In this document: positions 7,209 through 17,000 of the stretch, in pieces
How the letters are laid out: every line of letters begins with the position of its first letter
How positions within the stretch are numbered: the first letter of the stretch is position 1
NCBI GenBank assembly: GCA_009992235.1
Contig: JAACVZ010000002.1
Coordinates: 1-64,000, forward strand
Length of the DNA stretch: 64,000 nucleotides
Direction: 5' to 3'
Source of the DNA: Candidatus Saccharimonadota bacterium
Lineage (GTDB): Bacteria > Patescibacteriota > Saccharimonadia > Saccharimonadales > Saccharimonadaceae
Program-made: the position numbers and the translations under genes
The notes under the pieces: model-generated
Told to the model about the DNA's origin: nothing
The model's input: only the letters and a program-made list of their open reading frames with translations
The model's database searches: none

Positions 7209-7916
7209 CTATTCTTCGCCGTAAATGCCTAGAGCCTTACGAGCCGCTTCTTGCTGAGCAAATTGCTTGCTTGGGCCGGTACCCTTGGAGACAAGTTTTC
7301 CACCAGCATACACGCCAAGCGTAAAAATCTTGTCGTGGTCCGGACCAACCTCTTCAATGACTACGTATCGTGGAGTAACGCCGTCAATGCGCTGCATAAC
7401 TTCCTGTAAATGCGATTTTGGATCTCGCCACGAACCTTCGTCTAAAATGCTGTCAAGCTTGTTGATGATGTTTTTGGTAATGAAAACCTCAGCCTGCTCA
7501 TAGCCTTTCTCAAGATAAATTGCACCAATTAAAGCCTCAAAGGCGTTCGCTAAAATTTGCATACGTGCTCGATCCGAGCCCTGCTTCTCACCCTTGCTCA
7601 TCCGAACCAACGGTTCATACCCAAGGGCCGCACCAGACTCACCAATACTTTCAGTCCGCACCAAGGCGGCTCGCCATGAGGTTAAAATGCCTTCGGCTTC
7701 ATCATAATTTCGAAAAAGATAGTCAGTGACTACCAGCTCAAGTACAGCATCGCCCAAAAACTCGAGGCGCTCGTTATGGTTACTGACACTTTTTCGATGT
7801 TCATTGACGTACGAGCGATGCGTTAGAGCCGTAATAAGCAAATCGATATCTTCGAACTCAAAGCCCAATGTCTCACGCGAAAATTTTTGGTACGGTTCTG
7901 TTTGCATCCCGCTCAT
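7209..7916 (-). CDS. rnc: Ribonuclease III
   Basis: RNase III cleaves double-stranded RNA and processes rRNA precursors. Residues 48-56 form the signature NERLEFLGD with the metal-binding Glu and Asp; the second acidic site appears as NAFEALIGAIYLEKG. The C-terminal ~70 residues, from DPKSHLQEVMQ to KQFAQQEAARKALG, form the double-stranded-RNA-binding domain. The length (235) is normal. Its ATG overlaps the Nudix gene stop as TAATG, so translation is coupled to the upstream gene. Confidence 0.98.
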   Translation of the reverse strand: MSGMQTEPYQKFSRETLGFEFEDIDLLITALTHRSYVNEHRKSVSNHNERLEFLGDAVLELVVTDYLFRNYDEAEGILTSWRAALVRTESIGESGAALGYEPLVRMSKGEKQGSDRARMQILANAFEALIGAIYLEKGYEQAEVFITKNIINKLDSILDEGSWRDPKSHLQEVMQRIDGVTPRYVVIEEVGPDHDKIFTLGVYAGGKLVSKGTGPSKQFAQQEAARKALGIYGEE

Positions 7917-8407
7917 TATAACTTCTCCTGACGAATTCGCTTCATGGCAAGCAACATTAATTTTCCAATATCTTCATATTCAATAGCATCGAGGGCATCG
8001 TTAAAACTAAACCATTTAATGCCATTCATCCATTCTTCTTTCTGAATGGCGTTGGTATCGCCCTTGGCGCGCACCAGGTAAATTTGAGTAGTCATGAGGA
8101 CGAGTTTATCGACTCGGCGGTAACGAAAATGAATCTTACCAAGCCACCCAAGCATATCGACGTCCTTAAGGCCAGCTTCCTCGCCAATTTCTCGCCGAGC
8201 AGTCTGCTGAGCCGACTCGCCTTCTTCAATATGCCCCTTTGGAATAGTCCAACGGTCTTTGGCGTCTTGAATGAGCAATATCTCAATACCGTCTTTACCG
8301 CGGCGAAATACAATACCGCCCGCGGTTGGTTCGCGAACTATTTCCTGAATTGATGGTTTCTTTCGAGCGAAATAATGTTTAAATTTATCAAACTGTGGTG
8401 TCGCCAT
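7916..8407 (-). CDS. Nudix hydrolase
   Basis: The Nudix box spans residues 58-80: GHIEEGESAQQTARREIGEEAGL, a full match to GX5EX7REUXEEXGU. The surroundings (PTAGGIVFRR..., WTIPKG before the box, a KWFSF segment after it) resemble the Ap4A/diadenosine-polyphosphate or RNA-pyrophosphohydrolase-type branch, but the substrate cannot be read from sequence. Located between nusB (20-nt overlap) and rnc (TAATG), it is part of one translation/RNA-processing operon, which makes a nucleotide-housekeeping or RNA 5'-end role plausible. Confidence 0.9.
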   Translation of the reverse strand: MATPQFDKFKHYFARKKPSIQEIVREPTAGGIVFRRGKDGIEILLIQDAKDRWTIPKGHIEEGESAQQTARREIGEEAGLKDVDMLGWLGKIHFRYRRVDKLVLMTTQIYLVRAKGDTNAIQKEEWMNGIKWFSFNDALDAIEYEDIGKLMLLAMKRIRQEKL

Positions 8408-8849
8408 TGCTCTCGGCTCCCCCTAGAAGCGTGCGAAAAGCAGTACCAAGTACTCCGTTCACAAACTTACTCGAGTTATCCGAACCAAACGCTTTAGCAA
8501 GCTCAACCGCCTCATTGATTACAACCTTTGGCGGAACGACGTCTGCCTGGTGCAGAAGCTCGAACATACCAATACGAAGAATGTTTCGATCGACACGGGC
8601 GATTTGTTCAATTGGCCAGTCTGGAGCAATCGGCTGAAGCGTCGTATCTATTGCTTCCTGCTCTTTGAGTACTCCGTCTACCAATGTCTTAACAAAATCA
8701 GTATCGTCAATAGCCGTCTTGTAGCGCTCAATATTGCGCTCCATAATGTTATGGGCGGTTGCTGAGGTGTCGCTAGCTTGCACACGGAATTCATACTCAT
8801 AGAGAGTCTGGAGTGCGACGATGCGGCCGAGATGACGATTAGATGCCAT
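8388..8849 (-). CDS. nusB: Transcription antitermination factor NusB
   Basis: NusB binds boxA RNA together with S10 (NusE) to allow complete rRNA transcription. The all-helical fold is recognisable from HLGRIVALQTLYEYEF at the N-terminus, VDRNILRIGMFELL and the PPKVVINEAVELAKAFG segment followed by FVNGVLG. At 153 residues the length is typical. It follows rpmF by 37 nt and overlaps the Nudix gene, a compact operon order. Confidence 0.96.
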   Translation of the reverse strand: MASNRHLGRIVALQTLYEYEFRVQASDTSATAHNIMERNIERYKTAIDDTDFVKTLVDGVLKEQEAIDTTLQPIAPDWPIEQIARVDRNILRIGMFELLHQADVVPPKVVINEAVELAKAFGSDNSSKFVNGVLGTAFRTLLGGAESNGDTTV

Positions 8850-8886
8850 AATGCGTTGGTTCTCTTTATTTATTGTTAATGTGTCG

Positions 8887-9036
8887 TTATTTTGCTGTCA
8901 CTTTACCAGTTTCGCGACGAGTTGTGCGAACTTTCACCGGTGATGAACCGTTGACGCGACGAGCAAGCGTTAAACGCAAGTGGCTCCGCCGTAGTCCCGT
9001 TTTGCGGGGGCTCGTCTGTTTCTTTGGCTGTCCCAT
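8887..9036 (-). CDS. rpmF: 50S ribosomal protein bL32
   Basis: A 49-codon frame begins MGQPKKQTSPRKTGLRRSHL and continues LRLTLARRVN, matching the bL32 pattern (M-x-x-PK-x-x-TS...R-x-x-RR-x-H...L). The Cys pairs that form the zinc ribbon in many bL32 proteins are absent, so it is a zinc-free form. AGGAG lies 7 nt before ATG 9036, and a TATAAT hexamer occurs further upstream, so it leads the rpmF-nusB-Nudix-rnc operon. Confidence 0.9.
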   Translation of the reverse strand: MGQPKKQTSPRKTGLRRSHLRLTLARRVNGSSPVKVRTTRRETGKVTAK

Positions 9037-9149
9037 GGAAAGAACTCCTTTTCTTAGGTGTTATATAGCTTGGTACTAATTATACTATCTTTTGCCCCTG
9101 TACTCAATAGATTGATGTTTTAGCGTTAACGTGATGTAATGAAAGTAAT

Positions 9150-9770
9150 ATGAGCGAAATAGAAACATTCACCCCACTTGAACGACCAGACCCGAGCGAG
9201 GGAAACCCATTTGTCAAACCTGCTCAGCAGGAACTGCCCACACAGCATGATCGTGAGACTGAAATGGCAACCCGCCTTGTCCGTAAAGGCCGCCTGGCCT
9301 ACGAAAAACGACCAGTGTCTCCTCGTTCCGAAAAATATATAGATCAAGATCCGCCAAAGAAGTACACCCCAATGCAAAAAGCAGTTACAGCAGGAATCGG
9401 TCTTGTACTAGGAGCGGGCATCGGCACTGCTGGAAAAGAAGCATATCATGGCATTGCTGAAAAGTTTGAGCACGAAATAGTCGCCGAAGGAATAGCAGTT
9501 GTCGACCAAGATAGTACGGTTATCAACGCAGTCAACGAAACGATTGCGGCACTCGCTGCCGAAGAAGACATCCCGCGAGAGCTCATACCTTCTGCCGTAA
9601 CTGAAAGTCAAGAGGCTCAAAGTGAGCTTTTCGCAACAACCGGTGAACGATACGTGCAGCCTGGAACGGGGTTCAAGGTTGAGATATCAGAAAATGACTT
9701 CAATTACTCTGTAAACGTAAGCCCCATCATCACCAACTCACCTGACGTTCCAGAAACCGAAACCGCCTAA
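9150..9770 (+). CDS. Single-pass membrane protein, 206 aa, unknown
   Basis: Residues ~1-75 are hydrophilic and probably cytoplasmic; a glycine-rich hydrophobic stretch (about residues 76-96, AVTAGIGLVLGAGIGTAG) is followed by an acidic ~110-residue domain that would be outside. The layout suggests a bitopic surface protein. A TGTAAT hexamer (9135-9140) lies 9 nt before the ATG, consistent with a leaderless transcript. It is the only plus-strand gene here and its stop overlaps the convergent leuS stop by 4 nt. No family recognised. Confidence 0.6.
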   Translation: MSEIETFTPLERPDPSEGNPFVKPAQQELPTQHDRETEMATRLVRKGRLAYEKRPVSPRSEKYIDQDPPKKYTPMQKAVTAGIGLVLGAGIGTAGKEAYHGIAEKFEHEIVAEGIAVVDQDSTVINAVNETIAALAAEEDIPRELIPSAVTESQEAQSELFATTGERYVQPGTGFKVEISENDFNYSVNVSPIITNSPDVPETETA

Positions 9771-12196
9771 ACAACAACGCTAACCAACCGACCTTGTACG
9801 TAAATTACCTTCTTCGGCTCGGTTGTTACGAATCGGGCTACGTTCTCGTGCGCCAATGCAGCCGCTTTTACCGTCTCGGCGTCAGCATCGCGGGCAACTG
9901 AAATTTCACCGCGCAATTTTCCGTTCACCTGTACGGCAATAGAAATCGTCTCTTCAACAATAAGTGCTGCATCCCACTGCGGCCAAGCATTGTGTTGAAC
10001 AAGCCCCTCGCCACCAAGTTGCTGCCAGAGCTCTTCGGATATATGCGGTGCAAACGGAGCAAGCAATTGTGCGATGGTCATCAGCGCCTCACGCCAAACT
10101 TCATCGGAAAATCCATCGACTTTGTATTTGTAAAGTTCGTTCGTATATTCCATAAGGCCAGATACGGCAGTGTTCAAACTGAGTCGTCGAATGTCGTCGG
10201 TTACTCGTCGGACCGTTTTGTGTTGCGCCACACGAATGGCATCGTCGTTCTTCGTGACACTACGGTCAGTTGCATCGACGTACTGTTGAGCTACCGTCCA
10301 AACACGGTTTAAGAATCGGTAAACGCCAGCAATACCCTTAGGGTTCCAGGCAGCGTTTAGTTCAATTGGCCCCATGAACATTAGGTAAGTACGTAAAGAA
10401 TCGGCACCGTAGCCTTGGTCAATGACATCAAGCGGATCGATAACATTGCCTTTACTCTTACTCATCTTAGTACCGTCTTCAGCGTTTATGTAACCGTGGT
10501 AAATGAGCTTCTTAATTGGCTCTTTAAAGTTTACCAACCCCATGTCTTGGAAGACGTGAGTCCAGAAACGAACGTACAGCAAGTGAGCCACTGCGTGGTC
10601 GCCACCAACATAATAATCAAGCGGGTTCCAGTAATTCACAGCCTCAGAGTCCCACGCCTTCTCAGTATTGTGCGGGTCACTGTAGCGAAGCAGGTACCAA
10701 CTCGAGCAGGCGTATCCATCCATAGTATCGGTTTCACGAAGCGCCGGGCCGCCACAAGTTGGACAAGTCGTTTTCACCCAGTCTTCGGCATGCGCCAAGA
10801 CAGATTTTCCATCACCTTTTGGTGCAAAGTCTTCAATTTCTGGTAGAACTACTGGAAGTTGGTCTTCAGGCACCGAAACTGCACCATGTTCAGGACAATG
10901 AATAATTGGGATTGGCGCGCCCCAATAACGCTGTCGGCTAATTAGCCAATCACGCATTTTATAGGTGGTTTTTTCGGTTGCCTCACCATGCTCGGCTAAC
11001 CATTCAACAATTTTCTCGCGCATATCAGCGCTAGACATACCATCGAATTCACCGGAGTTTTGCATAACGCCCTCAGCACCATACGAAGGGTCGTCGTCGC
11101 GCTCTTCGGTGTAAATAACATCAATAATTGGCAGATTAAATTTCTCGGCAAAAGCATAATCTCGCTCGTCGTGCGCCGGTACCGCCATAATTGCACCGGT
11201 TCCATAACCGCCAAGCACGTAGTCTGCTACCCAAATTGGCACTTTTTCACCATTCGCCGGGTTAATAGCGTAGTTGCCGGTAAAGACACCAGTTTTTTCG
11301 CGCGATTCGTTCATGCGGTCGACTTCGGAACGCTTAATTGCATCTTTGACGTACTCTTCAAGTGACTCTTTATAATCACCGACGCCAAGTTCAGCAACTA
11401 AAGGATGCTCAGGCGCCAAGACGAGAAAAGTTGCCCCAAAAATCGTATCGGGCCTTGTCGTAAACACTGAAATTGAATCGTCACGTTCAGAAACGGCAAA
11501 TGAGATTTCTGCCCCCACCGACTTACCGATCCAATTCGTCTGCGCAGTTTTAATTTTCTGTGGCCAGTCGAGATCTTCAATTCCATCAAGCAAGGCATCA
11601 GCATAATCGGTAATTTTGAAGAACCATTGCTTCATAGACTTCTTCTCAACCTGAGTGCCGCAGCGCCAACAAGCGCCTGCTTCAACTTGTTCGTTAGCAA
11701 GAACCGTCTTATCTACCGGACACCACCACTGCAAGCTCTCTTTTTGGTACGCCAAGCCGCGTTCGTGCAATTTCGTAAACACCCACTGAGTCCACTTATA
11801 GTAGTCGGGGTCGGAGGTGCTGATTTCGCGCGACCAGTCAATTGAAACGCCCATCCGGCTAAACTGTTTTTTAAAATTCTCAATATTCTGGGCCGTCGCT
11901 ACTGCTGGAGAGACGCCTGTTTTTATGGCATAATTCTCGGCCGGAAGCCCGAAAGTATCAAAACCCATCGGGTTGAGAACGTTGTAGCCGTGCTGCCGAT
12001 AAAATCGCGCCAAAGCATCGGTAATGGAATAACTAAATGCGTGGCCCGTATGCATGCCCGCTCCGGACGGATACGGAAACATACCGGAAACATACATCTT
12101 CGTTTTTGATGCATCAACCGTGACCTCGTTGGCTTTTTGGTCCTCCCAGACCTGCTGCCACTTCGGCTCAATCTCCGATGGATTATAGCGCTTCAT
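9767..12196 (-). CDS. leuS: Leucyl-tRNA synthetase
   Basis: A class I aminoacyl-tRNA synthetase that charges tRNA-Leu. The start MKRYNPSEIEPKWQQVW and the HIGH-type motif HTGH at residues 49-52 are typical; the editing (CP1) domain has STVTTRPDTIFGATF-like TTRPDTIFGATFLV and GTGAIMAVPAHDERD; KMSKSKGNVIDP is the ATP-binding KMSKS loop. A zinc-type cluster (WWCPVDKTVLANEQV...CWRCG) is present. Length 809 is normal. An extended -10 (TGTTATAAT, hexamer 12206-12211) ends 9 nt before ATG with no ribosome binding site, so it is probably leaderless. Confidence 0.98.
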   Translation of the reverse strand: MKRYNPSEIEPKWQQVWEDQKANEVTVDASKTKMYVSGMFPYPSGAGMHTGHAFSYSITDALARFYRQHGYNVLNPMGFDTFGLPAENYAIKTGVSPAVATAQNIENFKKQFSRMGVSIDWSREISTSDPDYYKWTQWVFTKLHERGLAYQKESLQWWCPVDKTVLANEQVEAGACWRCGTQVEKKSMKQWFFKITDYADALLDGIEDLDWPQKIKTAQTNWIGKSVGAEISFAVSERDDSISVFTTRPDTIFGATFLVLAPEHPLVAELGVGDYKESLEEYVKDAIKRSEVDRMNESREKTGVFTGNYAINPANGEKVPIWVADYVLGGYGTGAIMAVPAHDERDYAFAEKFNLPIIDVIYTEERDDDPSYGAEGVMQNSGEFDGMSSADMREKIVEWLAEHGEATEKTTYKMRDWLISRQRYWGAPIPIIHCPEHGAVSVPEDQLPVVLPEIEDFAPKGDGKSVLAHAEDWVKTTCPTCGGPALRETDTMDGYACSSWYLLRYSDPHNTEKAWDSEAVNYWNPLDYYVGGDHAVAHLLYVRFWTHVFQDMGLVNFKEPIKKLIYHGYINAEDGTKMSKSKGNVIDPLDVIDQGYGADSLRTYLMFMGPIELNAAWNPKGIAGVYRFLNRVWTVAQQYVDATDRSVTKNDDAIRVAQHKTVRRVTDDIRRLSLNTAVSGLMEYTNELYKYKVDGFSDEVWREALMTIAQLLAPFAPHISEELWQQLGGEGLVQHNAWPQWDAALIVEETISIAVQVNGKLRGEISVARDADAETVKAAALAHENVARFVTTEPKKVIYVQGRLVSVVV

Positions 12197-12205
12197 ATCA
12201 AACAG

Positions 12206-12211
12206 ATTATA
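12206..12211 (-). promoter_or_regulatory. Extended -10 element of leuS
   Basis: TG-T-TATAAT on the minus strand, 9 nt before the ATG at 12196. Transcription would begin at or within a few bases of the start codon. No consensus -35 is seen at 17 bp. Confidence 0.7.
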
Positions 12212-12274
12212 ACAGATTGGCGACCGACATGAAATGAGTCAATAACTATTCAAATTCAGCTCGCTATAGTCAGC

Positions 12275-12626
12275 ATGGTGAAATCTGGAATATTCATCCC
12301 CTCCGACCTGAAGCCGTACCCAAAGAATCATGAAATTCTTTCAGCACGGGCACTGGCAAAGGCGTGAAGACGGCCGATATTCTACTTAACGGAACCCCTT
12401 ATGAGATAAATGCGCCGACCGGAGTACTAAAATCGGTCGAGCGAAGCTTAAAGAGAGCCTACCGTCAGTCACCTTATATAGTTTTGATTGCTGAAGGATG
12501 AAAGTAAATCGCTCAAGTGTCGTCCAGCGAGGGTTGGGCTACCAGTATAAGCGGCAAGTCGTCATCAAATCTTTACTTTTTATTGACAGACACGGGAATG
12601 TCATTGACCTCACCAAAAACCGTTGA
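12275..12626 (+). pseudogene. Decayed toxin-like nuclease gene (CdiA-CT-type domain)
   Basis: Three reading frames in succession encode pieces of one domain. Frame 1 (12275-12367) ends PKNHEILSARALAKA and stops; frame 2 (12367-12501) gives KTADILLNGTPYEINAPTG then SLKRAYRQSPYIVLIAEG and stops; frame 3 (12501-12626) gives RGLGYQYKRQVVIKSLLFID then RHGNVIDLTKNR. Order and motifs (HEI...A...LA; K-T-A/P-D-I-L-x-N-G-x-x-x-E-I-x-A/S-P; S-I/V-x-x-x-x-x-R-A-x-x-Q-S; final LLFID-x-x-G) match the C-terminal toxin domain found in CdiA/polymorphic toxins and stand-alone bacterial homologues. One segment of roughly 15 residues between frames 1 and 2 is missing, so it is a deletion plus frameshift, not a sequencing slip alone. 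Confidence 0.65.
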
Positions 12627-12694
12627 TATCATGAATCTGCTGAGACACACAGCGGTGCAGTATGCACGGCTAGTACGTCTTTTGCTTTTTATGA

Positions 12695-13987
12695 CTATTT
12701 CGAAGAGTTGAAACTATCAAAAAACACTTGCTTCTTAGCCATCCACTCAGGCGATTGGCGCACAAGTTTTTCCTGATCGTCGGTCGAATGCAGCACAACC
12801 TTCACGGCTTCCTCGAGGAAGATGCCCCCCTGAGAACCCTTAAACAGCACCACGGCACCGGGTTCAAGCATTTTGTGGACGTAGGCGCCGGCATCAATAG
12901 GGCTCTGGAAGCTCACCACGTGGCACCCACGGGCCCGCGCGACCGGAGCAAGATACTTTTCAGCCTCGAGGCCAACCGTCACCACGTGGTCCAGCTCAAC
13001 AGGGTCACACAACTCACCAAGCTCCGTATGTGCCGACGCAGACAGCTCGCCAAGCTCGTTCATGCTACCAAGTACTGCCATTCGTTGTGGTGCGCCAAAT
13101 TCATACAACGTTCGAAGAGCCGATTTTGCCGCGAGCGGGCTCGAGTTATAAGTGTCGTCAATAATAGTCGAGCCTTCAGCGCCACGAAGTACGTTCATGC
13201 GTCCGCTGACCGCCGTCACTTTTGCAAGGCCTCGAGCAATGTCTTCGCCGCTCATGCCAAGCAAATCACCCACTGCACCAGCAGCAACCGCACCGCGCAT
13301 GCTATGCTCACCCAAAAGCCTCACCGTTGCTGGCACGCCCGCTTCCCATTCGGGAGTAATAAATTCACCGGTGTAACCGTCGTTGGCAACAGTATCAGAC
13401 GTCTGAAAGCGATACTCGGCGCCCTGCGTCATACCGTAAGTGCGCAGGTTAGGGTTGGTGATATATTTCGCAAACGCCCCGTCTATATCATCGCGATTTA
13501 TCAGCGCTTGCTTGCTGTAGTTAGCAATAGATAGTTCTTCGGCGGCGACGGCATCGAGTGTTCCAAAGTATTCCATGTGCTCGTCCGAGACAGCAGTCAC
13601 GACAGCGATATCGGGCGTGGCATACTTCCCAAAATGCGGTACTTGGCCAATACGATCGGTCCCAACCTCTTGAACGATGACATCGACGTCAGTTGGCTCT
13701 TTAATACGCTGACGCATTGCCTTAAAAACGCTTCGCCAATGCTTAACGTTGTGAATGTCTTCAGGGAAAGCAACGCCCAACATTGAAACTGGCGTACTCA
13801 ACTCGGAGTTATAATTGCCCTCATGCAGACGAACCCGATATTTTTCGCTAAGTACGGTCCCGATCGCGACCTTGGTACTTGTCTTGCCGACGCTCCCCGC
13901 AACCGCCACCAATTTTACCTCAGGATGGCGCTTAAAATACTTCTTCACGTAATGCTCGAGCCGTGCCCGAATAATCATCTTAAACAT
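12695..13987 (-). CDS. murF: Mur ligase family protein (MurF-like)
   Basis: ATP-dependent Mur ligases add amino acids or D-Ala-D-Ala to UDP-MurNAc peptides in the cytoplasm. The ATP loop GSVGKTSTK lies at residues ~31-39; VSDEHMEYFG and LGEHSMRGAVAAGAV mark the central domain, and SGRMNVLRG...IIDDTYNSSP and VLFKGSQG the C-terminal domain of the MurF branch. The N-terminal UDP-binding domain of a full MurF (~90 residues) is absent (430 residues in total), so it resembles the short MurF-like ligases. A TACAAT hexamer (13995-14000) ends 7 nt before the ATG. Ddl, the enzyme that makes D-Ala-D-Ala, lies at 38594-39625. Confidence 0.85.
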   Translation of the reverse strand: MFKMIIRARLEHYVKKYFKRHPEVKLVAVAGSVGKTSTKVAIGTVLSEKYRVRLHEGNYNSELSTPVSMLGVAFPEDIHNVKHWRSVFKAMRQRIKEPTDVDVIVQEVGTDRIGQVPHFGKYATPDIAVVTAVSDEHMEYFGTLDAVAAEELSIANYSKQALINRDDIDGAFAKYITNPNLRTYGMTQGAEYRFQTSDTVANDGYTGEFITPEWEAGVPATVRLLGEHSMRGAVAAGAVGDLLGMSGEDIARGLAKVTAVSGRMNVLRGAEGSTIIDDTYNSSPLAAKSALRTLYEFGAPQRMAVLGSMNELGELSASAHTELGELCDPVELDHVVTVGLEAEKYLAPVARARGCHVVSFQSPIDAGAYVHKMLEPGAVVLFKGSQGGIFLEEAVKVVLHSTDDQEKLVRQSPEWMAKKQVFFDSFNSSK

Positions 13988-14008
13988 GAGGTTTATTGTA
14001 CCACGGGT

Positions 14009-17000
14009 CTATGAGCCGGTGAATGTCGGGCCAGGGCCACCGGTCGTGGTGTCGTCACCGTGTGGGATGTTAATAGAATCAGGTTCAACGCCACCGTTCG
14101 CTCCCGAGCCAGCAATTGCCTCAAATAATTCTCGTTTTTCGGGGTTAAGGTCAATATTATTGTTGTCGAGAATTTTCTGTGCCTGAGCTGCATCAATATG
14201 TCCCTTTTTCTTCGCGTTTTTGAGTACATGTATATCCTGCGAAGCGACTTCTCTGTCTTGAAGCCCTTTGATGGTATTTCGTTCAAGAGCTGACGAAATA
14301 CTAGTAACGGTTGGTTGTCCGTTCTCATCAGGAGCACCACCGTAGGCAAATGTATTGACGGCGTTGTTGTACGCCTTCGTTCCCGAACTGAGAATGTCTG
14401 AACGAAGACTTCGGCTTAGTTCTGTATCATAATTTTCGCCAGATATGTAGGATTCCTGCTCCGCTAGCACGCCATCACGCGCCTCTCTACCAAAAGCCGT
14501 CTTCGACAAGAATTTATTTGCCGCTCGCGCCTTCACTATATCACCTGGTTTACCAGATTGAATCGCAGAGATAAGCTGGCTTTTCGCTTCCGCAAGCGCC
14601 GTTTCTGGTGGCTTCGCATCAAGCAGGGTAACTATACTTTCGAGTTCGTCATTAGTTAACTTGCTCTTTGTCGTTACCGCATCTGCCTGAGCATATATAC
14701 TCGCGTGTTTATTGTTCGATACCTTGTCTGCAACATATCCAGCCTCGGACCGCGCAGCAGCTCCAGCATACTCTTTAGACTTGCTTGCTCGTCTGCCGCG
14801 TCCACCAGCCGCCCAACGACCAGCACCGCCGAATGTTCCACCAAGGGCAGCACTTCTTACCTTATTACCCATATTCGCGCGGCCTTGTTTTGCACGCTCA
14901 TTCATACCGCTCTTAAATCCGCCGGTACCTCGATTAAATGCCTTTTGCGCAAAGCTGCCAATTGCCGGAATTGCGTTCAGCGAGCCTTTGAGCATTGGCA
15001 GCACGAGGAAGAGTGGCAGAGTTGATATCGCAACACCCATAACTGCGTTCTCGATACCTGGACCCTGTGCGACAATCGATGCAGCAAGCTTAGACGCCCC
15101 AAACATAGCTGCTATTGCCGGATACACGAGTAGAAGTGCAACAAAAGTCTTCTGCCACTTGCTGTACCACGTCTTCGTATTCGGAAGCAACATGGCAAGG
15201 AAAGCAATTGGAGCGACCACAATTAGCAAAACAACCAGCGCCTTGCGGAGCACTAAGATAAGCAGAACGATAACAACCGCTACCAGCGCGCCCAAAACAA
15301 TAGGAATAAATATTCCGATGCCAGCAAAGTAGACAAGCGAACCAGCGGCTACGGCAGTAGCAGCGCCACCAAGCATGAGTGCCGTAATACCTCCAACCGA
15401 GCCCATATTCGAGTCGCCATTACCTAAGCTATACGTCACTTGCCCCTCTATAGCCGTCTTCAAGGAACCACCTAGTATATTACTTAGATCTACGGCAATT
15501 TGCGCCACGAAATACGACAGGTTGATGAGAATTGCAACAATGACAATTTTTGGCAGTAACTTCTTAACCCCATAGTTGCTTAGGCCAAGACCGGTAATTT
15601 GCGAAAAAATAACAATAAGAAACGCGATAACAAAGCCAACGTTAGCAACATCACGCATATTCTTCCACGCCTCATAGGTGGCGTTGCCATCCTCCGATGA
15701 GTACAGCTCCGTCTCCGTCGCCAGTAAACCGTCAATGGCACCGTACGTCGTATCAACAATCTCGGCCACGAAGTTAAGCGCTGGACAGACAATCCAACCA
15801 ACGCCATCGATGTTGCAGGTGGTGGAAGCGTCGGCGTCTGGGTCAAGTTCGGATTCTCCTGCTACGGGTGCAGCTTCTACGTTCTTATTCTTCCTCCAAG
15901 TATTAAACGACGAGGAATTATCATTCACCGCATTTGCCAACGCCTGACAATCCATAAACTCCATAAACATCTTCTTCGAACTCGATGTATCTTCTTGAAG
16001 ATCCATGCCTCCAAAAATGCCAAAATCTTTAAGACTTTTTCCAGAAGGCGTCGGGTCACCAAGCTGCGCCGCCACAGACGGACCAAACATGTAGGTGTTT
16101 GCAGAAATTCTCGCAAGCGTATTACCAGTATCACCGTCCTTTGTTTCAGGATACTCCGTCCCTATAACTGTTCGGGAGCGGTGTACGGTGCCTCCAGCAA
16201 GAAGCCCCATCGTCGCATAAGCGGGCACGTAGCGTCCCACTTTTTCCGATCCCCTGTCTGCTGGCTGAATAAAGGATTCAAGTGCTAAATCGCTGGTAGT
16301 GTTTGGGTTAAAGTAGTAATCGCGTTTCACCATCTCAAGCTCACCCTCAGTCACCTGCCCTGTCGTTGGAGATTCAAGCCCATTTCTCCCCATAACATTC
16401 AGTGTTGCTTTTGACCAACCGCTTAAGTTAGAGTACGTCTGCGTCGCCCTACAGGTGCCTAGGTCAAGAAACTGAGTAAGGTACATGTAGTAACGAGCGG
16501 CTCCCGAGGGCGACCCATCCCTATTGAGCTTAAAGAAGCCAAGAACGACATCTTCATAATAATCAACTGAGTAGGTGCGATTCTTATCGGGTGTTTCGCC
16601 ACTACCGTCTCTAACGGCGTAATCAAGCGCCCAAAAGCTATATGCTTCGATACCAGGGGTACCTTCTGCGCAAGCAGTATACGCACCGTTTTCATCATGC
16701 ATAAATGAATTGAACTTGCACATAAGGTTTATTGGCGACACACCCGCGTATCCAGCGACGGCGCTCACTAGCCCGTTACAGGACTCCTTGCCCGTTAAGT
16801 AACCAACATAAATTTGAGAATTAGACTTAAACCACTCCCCCCCGGCGGCCTGGCTGTACGTAATCTTCCTATCTCCCGGATCCTGTTCGTTACGATTCAT
16901 ACAGTTTCCGAGGGCGGCAATTCGCGTCACTCGAGTCACTTCATCGTAGAGCTCTTTTGTGTCATCGGTTGGAACAGTGACCGCCGATGCCGACATCGGA

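Noticed and set aside
12517-12711. 64-codon plus-strand ORF overlapping the toxin-like remnant
   Set aside because: Its translation matches nothing, while other frames in the same DNA spell the CdiA-CT-like domain.
14705-16288. Plus-strand ORFs inside the VirB6-like gene
   Set aside because: They are Ala/Arg/Pro-rich antisense products of the strongly supported 1028-residue gene.
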